Shown: positions 19,058 through 28,153 of the stretch, piece by piece | How the letters are laid out: each line of letters begins with the position of its first letter | Position numbering within the stretch: position 1 is the first letter of the stretch | DNA from: Dactylosporangium sucinum | Lineage (GTDB): Bacteria > Actinomycetota > Actinomycetes > Mycobacteriales > Micromonosporaceae | Assembly: GCF_014647515.1 (NCBI RefSeq) | Contig: NZ_BMPI01000021.1 | Coordinates: 104,074-164,307 of the forward strand | Length of the DNA: 60,234 nt | Direction: 5' to 3' | Program-made: the position numbers and the translations under genes | Notes under the pieces: model-generated | What the model was told of the DNA's origin: nothing | Databases searched by the model: none | What the model saw: only the letters and a program-made list of their open reading frames with translations

Positions 19058-19096
19058 GTCGGATATGTCAGGCGCGCAGTGCCGGACATATCCGAC
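19058..19096. terminator. Hairpin downstream of the XRE gene
   Basis: gtcggatatgtc (19058-19069) pairs perfectly with gacatatccgac (19085-19096) around a 15-base loop. It begins 22 bases past the stop of the minus-strand XRE regulator and probably ends its transcript, though an operator function is possible because the arms are AT-richer than the surroundings. Confidence 0.6.
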
Positions 19097-19118
19097 GACC
19101 GCAACCCACCGGCCGGCG

Positions 19119-19955
19119 TCAGGCGAACTGCTGCAGCCCCACCACCGCGAGCAGCGCCAGCTTCTCGGCCGCGTCGGTGCCGGCCGTCGGCGTGTACACC
19201 AGCAGGTACTGCCCCTGGTCCGGTGTCATCAGCGTCTCGCAGTCCACCCGGACCGGCCCCACCTGCCGGTGCACGATCGTCTTCCGGTCGGCCCGCCGGA
19301 CCGCGACCCGGTGCTCGTCCCACAGCGACGCGAACTCCGGGCTCGCGGCCCGCAGCCGCCGCACCAGGCCCTCGACGTCCGCGTCGCCGGCGCGGCGGGC
19401 CGCGGTCGCGCGCAGGTCGGCGACCATCGCGCGGGAGTGGTACCCCTCCTCCTCGGGCGGGTGCACGACGCGGACCCCGGGATCGGTGAACCAGCGCCAG
19501 ATGCGGTACCGCCGGTCGCCCCGCAGCGCCGTCTGGTCGCCCATGAGGAGCGTGCTCATCCGGTTCTGCGCGAGCGTCTCGCCGAGGTCGGACACCACCA
19601 TCGCCGCCGTGTCGCCGAGCAGGTCGAGCATCCGCAGCAGGCCGGCGCGGGCGTGGGCCTCGGCGCCGCCGGACGGCGGCGGGCGGTGGCCGGCGAGGTG
19701 GAACAGGTGGTCGCGCTCGTCGTCGCTGAGGCGCAGCGCCCGGGCCAGGGCGGTGAGCAGCTGCGCCGACGGCTGGGCGCTGCGGCCCTGCTCGAGGCGC
19801 ACGACGTAGTCGGTGGACATGCCGGCGAGCATGGCGACCTCCTCGCGGCGCAGGCCGGCCGTGCGCCGCCGGGGCCCCTCGGACAGGCCGACGTCGCCGG
19901 GGTTGATCGCCAGCCGGCGGCGGCGCAGGAAGTCGGCGAGGTCGTCACGCTGCAT
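19119..19955 (-). CDS. XRE-family regulator with MmyB-like ligand domain
   Basis: A 278-residue DNA-binding regulator. The N-terminal helix-turn-helix (residues about 8-80) shows the family signature GLRREEVAMLAGMSTDYVVRLEQGR. The rest is the MmyB-like PAS-type ligand-binding domain (TLAQNRMSTLLMG, NYRIWRWFTDP-like RYRIWRWFTDP, LLVYTPTAGTDAAEKL) that in relatives may bind fatty acids. It is divergent from the aldo/keto reductase gene, a common arrangement in which it regulates that reductase. ATG 19955 gives the family-typical start. Confidence 0.93.
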   Translation of the reverse strand: MQRDDLADFLRRRRLAINPGDVGLSEGPRRRTAGLRREEVAMLAGMSTDYVVRLEQGRSAQPSAQLLTALARALRLSDDERDHLFHLAGHRPPPSGGAEAHARAGLLRMLDLLGDTAAMVVSDLGETLAQNRMSTLLMGDQTALRGDRRYRIWRWFTDPGVRVVHPPEEEGYHSRAMVADLRATAARRAGDADVEGLVRRLRAASPEFASLWDEHRVAVRRADRKTIVHRQVGPVRVDCETLMTPDQGQYLLVYTPTAGTDAAEKLALLAVVGLQQFA

Positions 19956-20086
19956 GCGCCCATCGTGCCCCGGTGCGCGGCGCCGTAGCCAGGGAGCGCC
20001 GCTCCTAGGGAACACGCTCCGATGGTGCCGGGCCGCCGGGCGCGGGAAGGTGCTCGGGAAGGCACAACCGGTACAGGAGCGACATC

Positions 20087-21079
20087 ATGCGAACCACGAA
20101 CCTCGGCACCACCGGCCCGGCGGTCTCGGCGATCGGCCTCGGCGCCATGGGCATGTCGGGCATGTACGGCCCGGCCGACCGCGACGAGAGCATCGCCACC
20201 ATCCACGCGGCGCTCGACGCCGGCGTCACGCTCATCGACACGGGCGACTTCTACGGGATGGGCCACAACGAGCTGCTCATCCGCGACGCGCTGCGCGCCG
20301 GCGAGCGGGAGAACGTGGTGCTCAGCGTGAAGTACGGCGGGCTGCGCGGGCCCGACGCCGCCTTCGCCGGGATGGACACCCGCCCGATCGCGACGAAGAA
20401 CTTCCTCGGGTACACGCTGACCCGCCTCGGCACCGACTACGTCGACATCTACCGGCCGGCCCGCCTCGACCCGGCCGTGCCGATCGAGGAGACCATCGGC
20501 GGCCTGCGGGAACTCGTCGAGGCGGGCTGGGTGCGGCACATCGGCCTGTCGGAGGTCGGCGCCGACACCATCCGGCGGGCGCACGCCGTGCACCCGATCG
20601 CCGACCTGCAGATCGAGTACTCCGTGATCTCCCGCGGCGTCGAGGACGAGGTCCTCGGCACGCTGCGGGAGCTGGGCATCGGCCTGACGGCGTACGGCGT
20701 GCTGTCGCGCGGTCTCATCTCGGGCCACTGGCGCACCGACCGGCCCCTCGACCCGGGCGACTTCCGGGCGCACAGCCCGCGCTTCGCCGAGGGCAACGTC
20801 GACCACAACCTGTCGCTCGTCGACGGGCTGCGGGCCGTCGCCGACGCGCGCGGGGCGACGGTGGCCCAGGTGGCGATCGCCTGGGTGCTGGCGCAGGGCG
20901 CGGACGTCGTGCCGCTCGTCGGCGCCCGCACCCGGGAGCGGCTGTCCGAGGCGCTCGGCGCGGCCGACCTGGCGCTGAGCGCCGGCGACCTGGCGGCGAT
21001 CGACCGCGCGGTGCCGGACGGCGCGGCCAAGGGCGACCGCTACCCGACGGCGTTCATGCCGGGCCTAGGCAGCCGCTAG
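20087..21079 (+). CDS. Aldo/keto reductase
   Basis: This 330-residue NADPH-dependent TIM-barrel oxidoreductase keeps the catalytic tetrad: Asp and Tyr in LIDTGDFYGMGHNE, Lys in VVLSVKYGG, and the usual His position replaced by Asn (GYTLTRLGTDYVDIYRP has no HxPD motif; the usual YxxHxPD reads YIYRPAR here). The cofactor segment is VPLVGARTRERL. The altered His position is notable. It is divergent from an XRE/MmyB regulator. Its 3' end overlaps the convergent flavoprotein gene by 15 bases. Confidence 0.92.
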   Translation: MRTTNLGTTGPAVSAIGLGAMGMSGMYGPADRDESIATIHAALDAGVTLIDTGDFYGMGHNELLIRDALRAGERENVVLSVKYGGLRGPDAAFAGMDTRPIATKNFLGYTLTRLGTDYVDIYRPARLDPAVPIEETIGGLRELVEAGWVRHIGLSEVGADTIRRAHAVHPIADLQIEYSVISRGVEDEVLGTLRELGIGLTAYGVLSRGLISGHWRTDRPLDPGDFRAHSPRFAEGNVDHNLSLVDGLRAVADARGATVAQVAIAWVLAQGADVVPLVGARTRERLSEALGAADLALSAGDLAAIDRAVPDGAAKGDRYPTAFMPGLGSR

Positions 21080-22288
21080 CGCGGCCAGCGCCGACGGCGG
21101 GTCGACCAGCGCGGTGACGCGCAGGAACGCGACCGCCAGCTCGTCGTCCTCGCAGGCGGCGAGCTGCAGCGCGCGGACCTGTGGCGAGCCGCCCCGGTCG
21201 CTGCCGGTGGCGAGGGCCCACGGCGCCTCGAGGGCCTCCGCCTGGCGGGCGAAGAACCCGTCCTCGCCGTCGCGCAGGGCCAGCGCGCACACCGCCGCGA
21301 CCGACATCCCCTGGCCGTAGACCGGGTTGAACGCGCACGCGGCGTCGCCGATGACGACGATGCCGCCGGGCACGTCGGCCCGCTCGTACCGGCGCCGCAC
21401 GTAGGCGGGGACCCGGAACGTGACGGCGTCGCCGAGCGGGGCCGCGCCGCGGACGACGTCGGCGGTGTCGGGCACGGGGAGGCTCTCGGCGTACCGCAGG
21501 AAGCCGTCGAGGTCGGTCGGCGGGACCTCGCCGCGGACGCCGGCGAGCGTGACGAGGATCCGGCGGCCCTCCAGCCGCTGCACGACCGAGCTGCGGCGGC
21601 GGTCGCCGTAGCGGGCGGTGACGGCGACGAGATCGGTGCCGAAGCGCCCGTCGTCGGCGAAGATGCGCGTCGAGTACCGCAGGTCGATCGGGACGACCTC
21701 CTCCTGCGGTGGCGTCGCGCCGAGCGCGGCGAGCCACTGCGGCATGCGGGAGCCCCGGCCGGTGGCGTCGACGACGAGGCCGGCGGGCAGCGCCCGCGAG
21801 CCGTCGCCGTGCCGGCTGGTGACCCGCACGACGCGGTGCCCGGCGTCGCCGGCGCTCAGCCCGACGATGTCGTAGCCGTCGAGGAACCGCACGTTCGGCA
21901 GCTGGCGGACGAGCTCGCGGGCGGTGTGCTCGATGAGCGGGCGGCTCCCCGACACGGCGGTCAGCCCGCTGCGGGCGGCGCGCAGGCGGCGACCGTTGAG
22001 GTACCACCGGGCGTCGGCCGAGATGTCACCCCGCAGCGCGCCGGCGGCGAGGAGGCGGTCGGTGAACCCGGGCAGCAGCTCCTCCGCGGCCTGCAGCCCG
22101 CGCGGCAGCATGGCGTGCACGTGCCGCCCCTGCGGGACGCCACGGCGGTGCAGGGGCCCGGCCGGCAGCAGGTCCCGTTCGACGATGAGGACCGAGTCGT
22201 GCCGCGGGGCGAGCGCCGCGGCCGCGAGCAGCCCGGCGATCCCGCCGCCCAGCACGACGACCCGGCGGGCGATGTTCGAGTGCGTCAT
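21065..22288 (-). CDS. FAD-dependent oxidoreductase / monooxygenase-like
   Basis: The 407-residue flavoprotein has an N-terminal dinucleotide-binding motif VVVLGGGIAGLLAAAAL (residues about 9-25), GVPQGRHVHAML (typical of squalene-epoxidase/geranylgeranyl-reductase-like oxidases of Actinobacteria), LVVDATGRGSRMPQWL and the FAD ribityl-binding VVIGDAACAFNPVYGQGMS. It would oxidise or epoxidise an unknown hydrophobic substrate. ATG 22288 gives the canonical start. No redox partner gene is adjacent. Confidence 0.9.
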   Translation of the reverse strand: MTHSNIARRVVVLGGGIAGLLAAAALAPRHDSVLIVERDLLPAGPLHRRGVPQGRHVHAMLPRGLQAAEELLPGFTDRLLAAGALRGDISADARWYLNGRRLRAARSGLTAVSGSRPLIEHTARELVRQLPNVRFLDGYDIVGLSAGDAGHRVVRVTSRHGDGSRALPAGLVVDATGRGSRMPQWLAALGATPPQEEVVPIDLRYSTRIFADDGRFGTDLVAVTARYGDRRRSSVVQRLEGRRILVTLAGVRGEVPPTDLDGFLRYAESLPVPDTADVVRGAAPLGDAVTFRVPAYVRRRYERADVPGGIVVIGDAACAFNPVYGQGMSVAAVCALALRDGEDGFFARQAEALEAPWALATGSDRGGSPQVRALQLAACEDDELAVAFLRVTALVDPPSALAALAAA

Positions 22289-22362
22289 GCCCAAGACGGT
22301 CGCGCCCCGGGCGGCTCCGGTCTGCGCACTTGTACGCGCAGGCGGCGTCGTGCATGCGACCG

Positions 22363-22971
22363 TCAGTCGTCCGGCATGTGGCCGCCGGCGCCGATGACGA
22401 ACCCGAGCAGGGCGCAGCCGGCGGCGATGATCAGGGCGAGGGTGGTGAAGCGGCCGACCGGGTGCTCGGCCGTGACGTTGAACCAGCCGCGCGGGTCGAC
22501 GCGGACCGCGAGCAGGTCGCCGACCCTGGGCTCGCCGTCGAGGAAGCGCACGCCGCCGAGATCCTCGCCCGTGGAGGTGTCGCGGACGTGGAAGACCGGG
22601 AAGTCGCCGCTGGTCTCGCGCTGCCAGCCGTTGGTGATCTGGGTGACGGTCGCGTTGACGGGCCGGCCCTGGTTCGCCATGTACACCGGCAGCACCAGCA
22701 GCGTCGTCAGCCACGCCGTGAAGGTCAGCACGAGCAGCATCACGATCCGGCTGGGGGCCGTGTGGTCGGGGGCACCGGCGCGGTGGACCAGGTAGCCGGG
22801 GACGGCGGCCCCGAGGGACAGCACCGATCCGACGAGCAGCCAGGCGAACCCGGGCCGCCCCGCGATGAGCCCGGTGACCGCGACGAAGCACGCGGTGATG
22901 AGGAACGCGGCGCCGGTGCGCCACAGTCCGGTCAACAGGGCGCGCCACGGATACCTCGTCACGCCCGACAC
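22363..22971 (-). CDS. Predicted membrane protein, DUF3592-like
   Basis: This 202-residue protein has three N-terminal membrane helices (about 18-37, 42-62, 74-97), an extracytoplasmic domain of about 75 residues (NATVTQITNGWQRETSGDF, RVGDLLAVRVDPRG) and a fourth helix (about 176-195). The domain resembles the DUF3592 type, but I am not certain. The start is GTG 22971 or GTG 22962; neither has a clear ribosome site. No function can be assigned. Confidence 0.75.
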   Translation of the reverse strand: MSGVTRYPWRALLTGLWRTGAAFLITACFVAVTGLIAGRPGFAWLLVGSVLSLGAAVPGYLVHRAGAPDHTAPSRIVMLLVLTFTAWLTTLLVLPVYMANQGRPVNATVTQITNGWQRETSGDFPVFHVRDTSTGEDLGGVRFLDGEPRVGDLLAVRVDPRGWFNVTAEHPVGRFTTLALIIAAGCALLGFVIGAGGHMPDD

Positions 22972-22997
22972 CGTAGGCGATCAGCCGCCGCGGCGCT

Positions 22998-23044
22998 GCC
23001 CCCGCCCCCGATCACGAAGCCTCTTCGGGATCGGGGGCGGGGGC
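22998..23044. terminator. Very stable hairpin after the TPR gene
   Basis: Arms 22998-23013 and 23029-23044 are perfect 16-base complements built of two C5G blocks. After a one-base bulge on each side, cgaag (23015-23019) and cttcg (23023-23027) extend the stem, leaving a 3-base loop. It begins 15 bases past the stop of the minus-strand TPR gene and should end that transcript before the membrane protein gene. Confidence 0.8.
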
Positions 23045-23058
23045 GGGGGCGACCGGTC

Positions 23059-23415
23059 TCAATGCTTGGCGGCGACCCGCTCCACGGCCTTGGCGTAGTC
23101 GGGGACGTCGGCCATGGCGGCGGCGAGCCGGAGGTACGGGAGGGCCTCCCGGCCGCGGTTCTGCCGCTCCAGGGTGCGGCCCAGCAGGTGGCAGGCGTAG
23201 TGGTCGCTCGGATCGCGGTCGACGAGCGCCCGCAGCTGGGTCTCGGCCCGGTGCAGCTGCGCGGACGCGAAGTAGGCGCGGGCCAGCCACAGCCGCACCT
23301 CGGCGTTGCCCGGCTCCGCCTCGAGGACGGCGGCGAGGATCTTCGCCGCCTCGATCGGGTCACCGGCGTCCAGGTAGAGGACACCCCTCCGGTACTCGGC
23401 GATCATGTCGGTCAT
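23059..23415 (-). CDS. Small tetratricopeptide-repeat protein
   Basis: This is a 118-residue soluble all-helical protein with about three TPR units: YRRGVLYLDAGDPIEAAKIL, VRLWLARAYFASAQLHRAET and HYACHLLGRTLERQNRGREA. TPR proteins act as protein-binding scaffolds, and the partner is unknown. ATG 23415 and ATG 23406 are both possible starts; neither has an obvious ribosome site. It is isolated by the strong hairpin downstream and lies 42 bases from the hydrolase gene upstream. Confidence 0.82.
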   Translation of the reverse strand: MTDMIAEYRRGVLYLDAGDPIEAAKILAAVLEAEPGNAEVRLWLARAYFASAQLHRAETQLRALVDRDPSDHYACHLLGRTLERQNRGREALPYLRLAAAMADVPDYAKAVERVAAKH

Positions 23416-23457
23416 GGCAGGTGTCAACGCCGCCGCGGACGCGAAATGTTCCCGCCC

Positions 23458-24288
23458 TCAGTGCGCCTTGAGCCAGCCCACGAGGTCGTCCAGGACCCGC
23501 TCCTGCTCGGGTTCGTTGTAGACCTCGTGGTGCAGGCCCTCGTACACGTGCAGGGTCAGGTCGGTCGAGCCCGCGCGGGCGGCGATGAGGCGGCTGGACT
23601 CCTGGTCGACCAGGCGGTCCTCGGCGCCGTGCAGGACCAGCACCGGGAGCGTCAGGGACGGCAGCCGCTGCTGGAACACGGCCATCTGGGTCAGCATCGC
23701 GCCGCCCAGGCCGGCCGGGATCTTGCCGTGGTGGACCAGCGGGTCGGCGTCGTAGCGGGCCACGACCTCCGGGTCCTTGGAGATGTACGCCGAGGGCAGC
23801 GACTGCACCGGCGCCCCGGGAGCGATGCGCCCGAGGATCTTGGCGACGGCCATCGCCGGCTTCGGGATCCCGTTGCCGGGCAGCACCGGGGTGCCCGAGA
23901 GCACCAGCCCGCGCAGGGACGACTGGTGGTCGAGCGCGTACGCGAGGGCGATCATCGCGCCCATGCTGTGGCCGATCAGGAACGGCGCCTGCCCGGGGTG
24001 GCGCCCGGCGACCTCGGCCACGAGCAGGTCCAGGTCGGCGGTGAACTCGCCGATGCGCCGGGCCAGCAGGCGCTTGCCGCCGGAGCGGCCGTGGCCGCGG
24101 TGGTCGGGGGCATACACGACCAGGCCGAGCTCGCCGAGGCGGGCGATCACGTGATCGTACCGCCGGGCGTGCTCCCCCATCCCGTGGGACAGGACGACGG
24201 CCCCGGACACGTCACCGCCCGGCGTCCAGACGTCGTACACGATGCGGACCCCGCCGCCACCGGTGAGGCTGCTCTCCTCGCGCTGCAT
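23458..24288 (-). CDS. Alpha/beta hydrolase, monoacylglycerol lipase-like
   Basis: A 276-residue serine hydrolase of the monoglyceride lipase family (COG2267). Visible are VVLSHGMGEHARRY (oxyanion region), YAPDHRGHGRS, the nucleophile elbow FLIGHSMGAM (Ser near residue 110), the acid HGAEDRLVD and the histidine in YEGLHHEVYNE. It probably hydrolyses monoacylglycerols or related esters. It has no signal peptide. ATG 24288 is chosen; ATG 24297 would add three residues. Confidence 0.93.
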   Translation of the reverse strand: MQREESSLTGGGGVRIVYDVWTPGGDVSGAVVLSHGMGEHARRYDHVIARLGELGLVVYAPDHRGHGRSGGKRLLARRIGEFTADLDLLVAEVAGRHPGQAPFLIGHSMGAMIALAYALDHQSSLRGLVLSGTPVLPGNGIPKPAMAVAKILGRIAPGAPVQSLPSAYISKDPEVVARYDADPLVHHGKIPAGLGGAMLTQMAVFQQRLPSLTLPVLVLHGAEDRLVDQESSRLIAARAGSTDLTLHVYEGLHHEVYNEPEQERVLDDLVGWLKAH

Positions 24289-24328
24289 GGCAAGCATCGT
24301 CCGCCGGAACCAGCCGGTACCGCAAGGA

Positions 24329-24356
24329 CCCGGGCGGGCGCGCCGGCCCGCCCGGG
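24329..24356. terminator. Terminator of the arabinose operon
   Basis: cccgggcgggc (24329-24339) pairs perfectly with gcccgcccggg (24346-24356) around a 6-base loop, starting 17 bases past the araA stop on the minus strand. It marks the end of the seven-gene transcript. Confidence 0.85.
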
Positions 24357-24372
24357 AACCGTGCGGCGACCG

Positions 24373-25863
24373 TCAGAAGCCGCGCGCCAGGCGGTAGTAG
24401 GCCGCGTTCCAGCGGACCTCCTTGGTGAACTCGCGCGTGGTCGTGCCGGCGTCGATGACGAGCAGCTCGGTGCCGACCATCTCGGCCAGGTCGTGCAGCT
24501 CCTCGGCGCCGACCACCTGCGAGAGCACCGTGTGGTGCGGGCCGCCCGCGGTCAGCCAGGCCTCCGCCGACGTGGACAGGGACGGGGCCGGCTTCCAGAC
24601 CGCGCGGGCGACCGGGAGCTTCGGCAGCGGGGCCGACGGCGCCACGACCTCGATCTCGTTGGCGACCAGGCGGAACCGCTCCCCCAGGTCGGCCAGGCCG
24701 ACGACGATCGCCGGGCCGGGGGCGGCGTCGAAGACCAGGCGGACCGGGTCCTCGCGGCCGCCGATGCCGAGCGGGTGGATCTCGCACGACGGCGTGCCGG
24801 CGGCGATCGACGGGCAGACCTCCAGCATGTGCGCGCCGAGGATGACCTCGTTGCCGGGCGTGAGGTCGTAGGTGTAGTCCTCCATGAAGGACGTGCCCCT
24901 GGAGTCACCGCCGGGGGCCATGGCCTTGAGGGTGCGCACGAGGACGGAGGTCTTCCAGTCGCCCTCGCCGCCGAAGCCGTACCCGTCGGCCATCAGCCGC
25001 TGCACGGCCAGGCCGGGCAGCTGGCGCAGGCCGCCGAGGTCCTCGAAGTTCGTCGTGAACGCCTTGAAGCCGCCCGCGTCGAGGAACGAGCGCAGGCCGA
25101 GCTCGATGCGGGCGGCGTACCGCAGCGCGTCCGACCGCTCCGCGAGCAGCGCCGGCGCGACGCGGTAGGTGTCGGCGTACTCCTTCACCAGCTTGTCGAC
25201 GTCGGCGTCCAGGGCGGCGTCCACGGCGGCGACGAGGTCGTTGACGCCGTACGTGTTCACCGAGACGCCGAAGCGCAGCTGGGCCTCGACCTTGTCGCCC
25301 TCGGTCACGGCGACGTCGCGCATGTTGTCGCCGAAGCGGGCCAGGCGCAGGTTGCGCATCGCCGCGTAGCCCACGGCGGCCCGCGTCCAGGCGCCGATGC
25401 GCTGCAGGACCCGCGGGTCGCTGACGTGCCCGGCGACGGTCTTGCGGGCCACGCCGAGGCGGGACTGGATGTACCCGAACTCGCGGTCGCCGTGGGCGGC
25501 CTGGTTGAGGTTCATGAAGTCCATGTCGATGTCGGCCCAGGGCAGCGCGACGTTGGACTGGGTGTGCAGGTGCAGCAGCGGCGTGCGCAGCGCGTCCAGG
25601 CCGGAGATCCACATCTTGGCCGGGGAGAACGTGTGCATCCAGGCGACGACGCCGACGACGTTCGCGTCGTTGCCGGCCTCCAGGCAGATCCGCAGGATGT
25701 CGGCGGCCGAGGTCAGCACCGGCTTCCACACGACCCGCACGCCGATGTCGGGCGCCTCGTCGAGGGCCGCGGCGATCTGGCGCGACTGCGACGCCACCTG
25801 CTCCAGCGTCTCCGGGCCGTACAGGCCCTGGCTGCCGGTCAGGAACCAAACCTCGTGCGTCAT
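24373..25863 (-). CDS. araA: L-arabinose isomerase
   Basis: The protein (496 residues) converts L-arabinose to L-ribulose in the cytoplasm. Family motifs are VWFLTGSQGLYGPETLEQV at the start, the GVVAWMHTFSPAKMWI stretch, LLHLHTQ, DMDFMNLNQAAHGDREFGY, YGFGGEGDWKTS with a metal-binding Glu, FMEDYTYDL and GAHMLEVCPS. Length is normal for the family. ATG 25863 overlaps the araD stop (ATGA) and has gaaggg upstream. It is the last gene of the operon. Confidence 0.98.
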   Translation of the reverse strand: MTHEVWFLTGSQGLYGPETLEQVASQSRQIAAALDEAPDIGVRVVWKPVLTSAADILRICLEAGNDANVVGVVAWMHTFSPAKMWISGLDALRTPLLHLHTQSNVALPWADIDMDFMNLNQAAHGDREFGYIQSRLGVARKTVAGHVSDPRVLQRIGAWTRAAVGYAAMRNLRLARFGDNMRDVAVTEGDKVEAQLRFGVSVNTYGVNDLVAAVDAALDADVDKLVKEYADTYRVAPALLAERSDALRYAARIELGLRSFLDAGGFKAFTTNFEDLGGLRQLPGLAVQRLMADGYGFGGEGDWKTSVLVRTLKAMAPGGDSRGTSFMEDYTYDLTPGNEVILGAHMLEVCPSIAAGTPSCEIHPLGIGGREDPVRLVFDAAPGPAIVVGLADLGERFRLVANEIEVVAPSAPLPKLPVARAVWKPAPSLSTSAEAWLTAGGPHHTVLSQVVGAEELHDLAEMVGTELLVIDAGTTTREFTKEVRWNAAYYRLARGF

Positions 25864-26534
25864 CGTGCGCCCTTCTTACCGGAGTTGTGCTGGCCGTAGA
25901 CGTTCTGGTAGCGGTCGTGCAGCGAGTCGACGGCCGCGGCGGGCAGTCGCTCGACGGACCCGAGCTGACGGGCGAAGTGCATGGTGCGGGCCACGTCCTC
26001 GCACATGACGGCGGCCTTGACCGCGGCCTTGGCGGTGGTACCGATGGTGAACGGCCCGTGCTGGCGCATGAGGACGGCCGGGGAACGGTGCCCGGTGAGC
26101 GTCTCGACGATCCCCCGCCCGATCGCGTCGGAGCCGATGAGGGCGAACGGCCCGACCGGGATGTCCCCGCCGAACTCGTCGGCCATCGCCGTGAGCGAGC
26201 ACGGGATGGGTTCGCCCCGGGCGGCCCAGGCGGTCGCATACGGGCTGTGGGTGTGCACGACCCCGCCGACGTGCGGCATGTGCCGGTACACGTACGCGTG
26301 GGCCTCGGTGTCGGACGACGGCGCGTGGTCGCCCTCGACGAGCTTGCCGTCGAGGTCGCAGATCACCATGTGATCGGGCGTCAGCTCGTCGTACATGACC
26401 CCGGAGGGCTTGATGACGAGGAGGTCCTCGCCGGGCACCCGCGCCGAGACGTTGCCGGCGGTCCAGGTGACCAGGCCCCACCGGATGAGCTGGGCGTGCA
26501 GGTCGCACACCTCCTTGCGCAGGTCGTCGCTCAC
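25860..26534 (-). CDS. araD: L-ribulose-5-phosphate 4-epimerase
   Basis: The enzyme (224 residues) converts L-ribulose 5-phosphate to D-xylulose 5-phosphate, a zinc-dependent class II aldolase-fold reaction. Seen are LVTWTAGNVSAR, VIKPSGVMYDEL, the metal site VVHTHSPYATAWA, LMRQHGPFTIG and a C-terminal HDRYQNVYGQ. GTG 26534 overlaps the araB stop (GTGA at 26531-26534), so translation is coupled. Confidence 0.97.
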   Translation of the reverse strand: MSDDLRKEVCDLHAQLIRWGLVTWTAGNVSARVPGEDLLVIKPSGVMYDELTPDHMVICDLDGKLVEGDHAPSSDTEAHAYVYRHMPHVGGVVHTHSPYATAWAARGEPIPCSLTAMADEFGGDIPVGPFALIGSDAIGRGIVETLTGHRSPAVLMRQHGPFTIGTTAKAAVKAAVMCEDVARTMHFARQLGSVERLPAAAVDSLHDRYQNVYGQHNSGKKGAR

Positions 26535-28153
26535 GCGGCCACCTCCTCGCGCAGGGCCCGCAGCCGGTGCAGCGCGTCGCTGCCGCCCCTGGCCGACCCG
26601 GCGAAGTGGTCGTGCAGCTCGACGTACACGGCGTAGAGGCGGTCGTAGACGTCGGCGGCCCCGGGATCGGGCACGTAGACGTCGCGCTCCACCCGGCCCA
26701 TCGCCTCGGCGGCGGCCCGGATGTCCGGGTAGGCGCCGGCGGCGACCGCCGCGTGGATCGCCGAGCCCAGCGCCGGGCCCTGCTCCGAGCCGATGACCGA
26801 GATCGGCCGGCGCAGCACGTCGCAGTACACCTGCATCAGGAACCTGTTCTTCAACAGGCCGCCGGCGGCGATGAACTCGGTCACCGGGACGCCCGACAGC
26901 TCGAGCGTCTCCACGATCGTGCGGGTGCCGAAGGCCGTCGCCTCGACCAGCGCCCGGTACACGTCCTCCGGGCGGGTCGCGAGGGTCTGCCCGACGATGA
27001 CGCCGGACAGGCCGTGGTCGACGAGGACCGAGCGGTTGCCGTTGTGCCAGTCGAGCGCGACCAGGCCGTGCTGCCCGGGGCGCTGCGCCGCGGCGAGCTG
27101 TGTGAGCTCCTCGTGGGTGACGCCGCCGCGCAGCTGGGTCTCGACGAACCAGGCGAAGATGTCGCCGACGCCGGACTGGCCGGCCTCGAAGCCCCACAGG
27201 CCGGGGATGATCCCGTCCTGGACCACGCCGCACATGCCGGGCACGTCGGCGAGGGACTCGCCGCTCATCACGTGGCAGGTGGACGTGCCCATGATGGCGA
27301 CCAGCTGCCCCGGCGAGACGGCCTTGGCGGCCGGCGCGGTGACGTGGGCGTCGACGTTGCCCACCGCCACCGCGATGCCGGCCGGCAGGCCGGTCCAGGC
27401 CGCCGCCTCGGCGGTCAGCGAGCCGGCCCGGCCGCCGAGCGGCGACAGCGGGCCGTCCACCTTGGACACCCAGTCGCCGAAGCCCGGGTGCAGGGCCTCC
27501 AGATAGGCCTTCGACGGGTACGTGCCGTCCTGGAAGACGCCCTTGTAGCCGGCCGTGCACGCGTTGCGCGTCTCGACGCCCGCCAGCTGCCAGACGATCC
27601 AGTCGGCCGCCTCGATGAACCGGTCGGCGCGCGCGTAGATCTCCGGCGCCTCCTCGAGCACCTGCAGCGCCTTCGCGAGCTGCCACTCGGACGACAGTTT
27701 CCCGCCGTACCGTGGCAGCCAGGACTCCCGGCGGGAGGCCGCGAGGGCGTTGATCCGGTCCGCCTGGCCCTGCGCCGCGTGGTGCTTCCACAGCTTCGGG
27801 TACGCGTGGCGCTGCGCCGGCAGCACGTCCGACAGCGGCGTGCCGTCGGCGAGCACCGGCAGGAACGTGCACGCGGTGAAGTCCGTGGCGATCCCGATCA
27901 CCGCGGCCGGGTCGACGCCGGCCGACGCGACCGCCGCGGGGACGGCGTTGCGCAGGACGTCGGTCCAGTCGGACGGGATCTGCAGCGCCCAGTGCGGGGG
28001 CAGCGCCTCGCCGGTGTGCGGGAGGGTCCGTTCGACGGCACCGTGGCGGTACTCGTGGACGGCCGTGCCGACCTCCGCCCCGTCGCCGACGCGGACCACG
28101 ACGGCCCGGCCCGACAGGGTGCCGAAGTCGACACCGACTACATACTGCGTCAT
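26531..28153 (-). CDS. araB: Ribulokinase
   Basis: This FGGY-family kinase (540 residues) phosphorylates L-ribulose with ATP. It starts VVGVDFGTLSGRAVVV (phosphate-binding loop 1) and shows IGIATDFTACTFLPV, LWKHHAAQGQADRIN, EWQLAKALQVL, MGTSTCHVM and AAGGLLKNRFLMQ. The Ara-type signature and neighbours make this AraB rather than another FGGY kinase. ATG 28153 overlaps the upstream permease stop (ATGA). Confidence 0.97.
   Translation of the reverse strand: MTQYVVGVDFGTLSGRAVVVRVGDGAEVGTAVHEYRHGAVERTLPHTGEALPPHWALQIPSDWTDVLRNAVPAAVASAGVDPAAVIGIATDFTACTFLPVLADGTPLSDVLPAQRHAYPKLWKHHAAQGQADRINALAASRRESWLPRYGGKLSSEWQLAKALQVLEEAPEIYARADRFIEAADWIVWQLAGVETRNACTAGYKGVFQDGTYPSKAYLEALHPGFGDWVSKVDGPLSPLGGRAGSLTAEAAAWTGLPAGIAVAVGNVDAHVTAPAAKAVSPGQLVAIMGTSTCHVMSGESLADVPGMCGVVQDGIIPGLWGFEAGQSGVGDIFAWFVETQLRGGVTHEELTQLAAAQRPGQHGLVALDWHNGNRSVLVDHGLSGVIVGQTLATRPEDVYRALVEATAFGTRTIVETLELSGVPVTEFIAAGGLLKNRFLMQVYCDVLRRPISVIGSEQGPALGSAIHAAVAAGAYPDIRAAAEAMGRVERDVYVPDPGAADVYDRLYAVYVELHDHFAGSARGGSDALHRLRALREEVAA

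Noticed and set aside
22330..25899. Giant plus-strand open frame over the araA region
   Set aside because: It is antisense to several well-supported minus-strand genes (membrane protein, TPR, lipase-like, araA) and has no recognisable domain.
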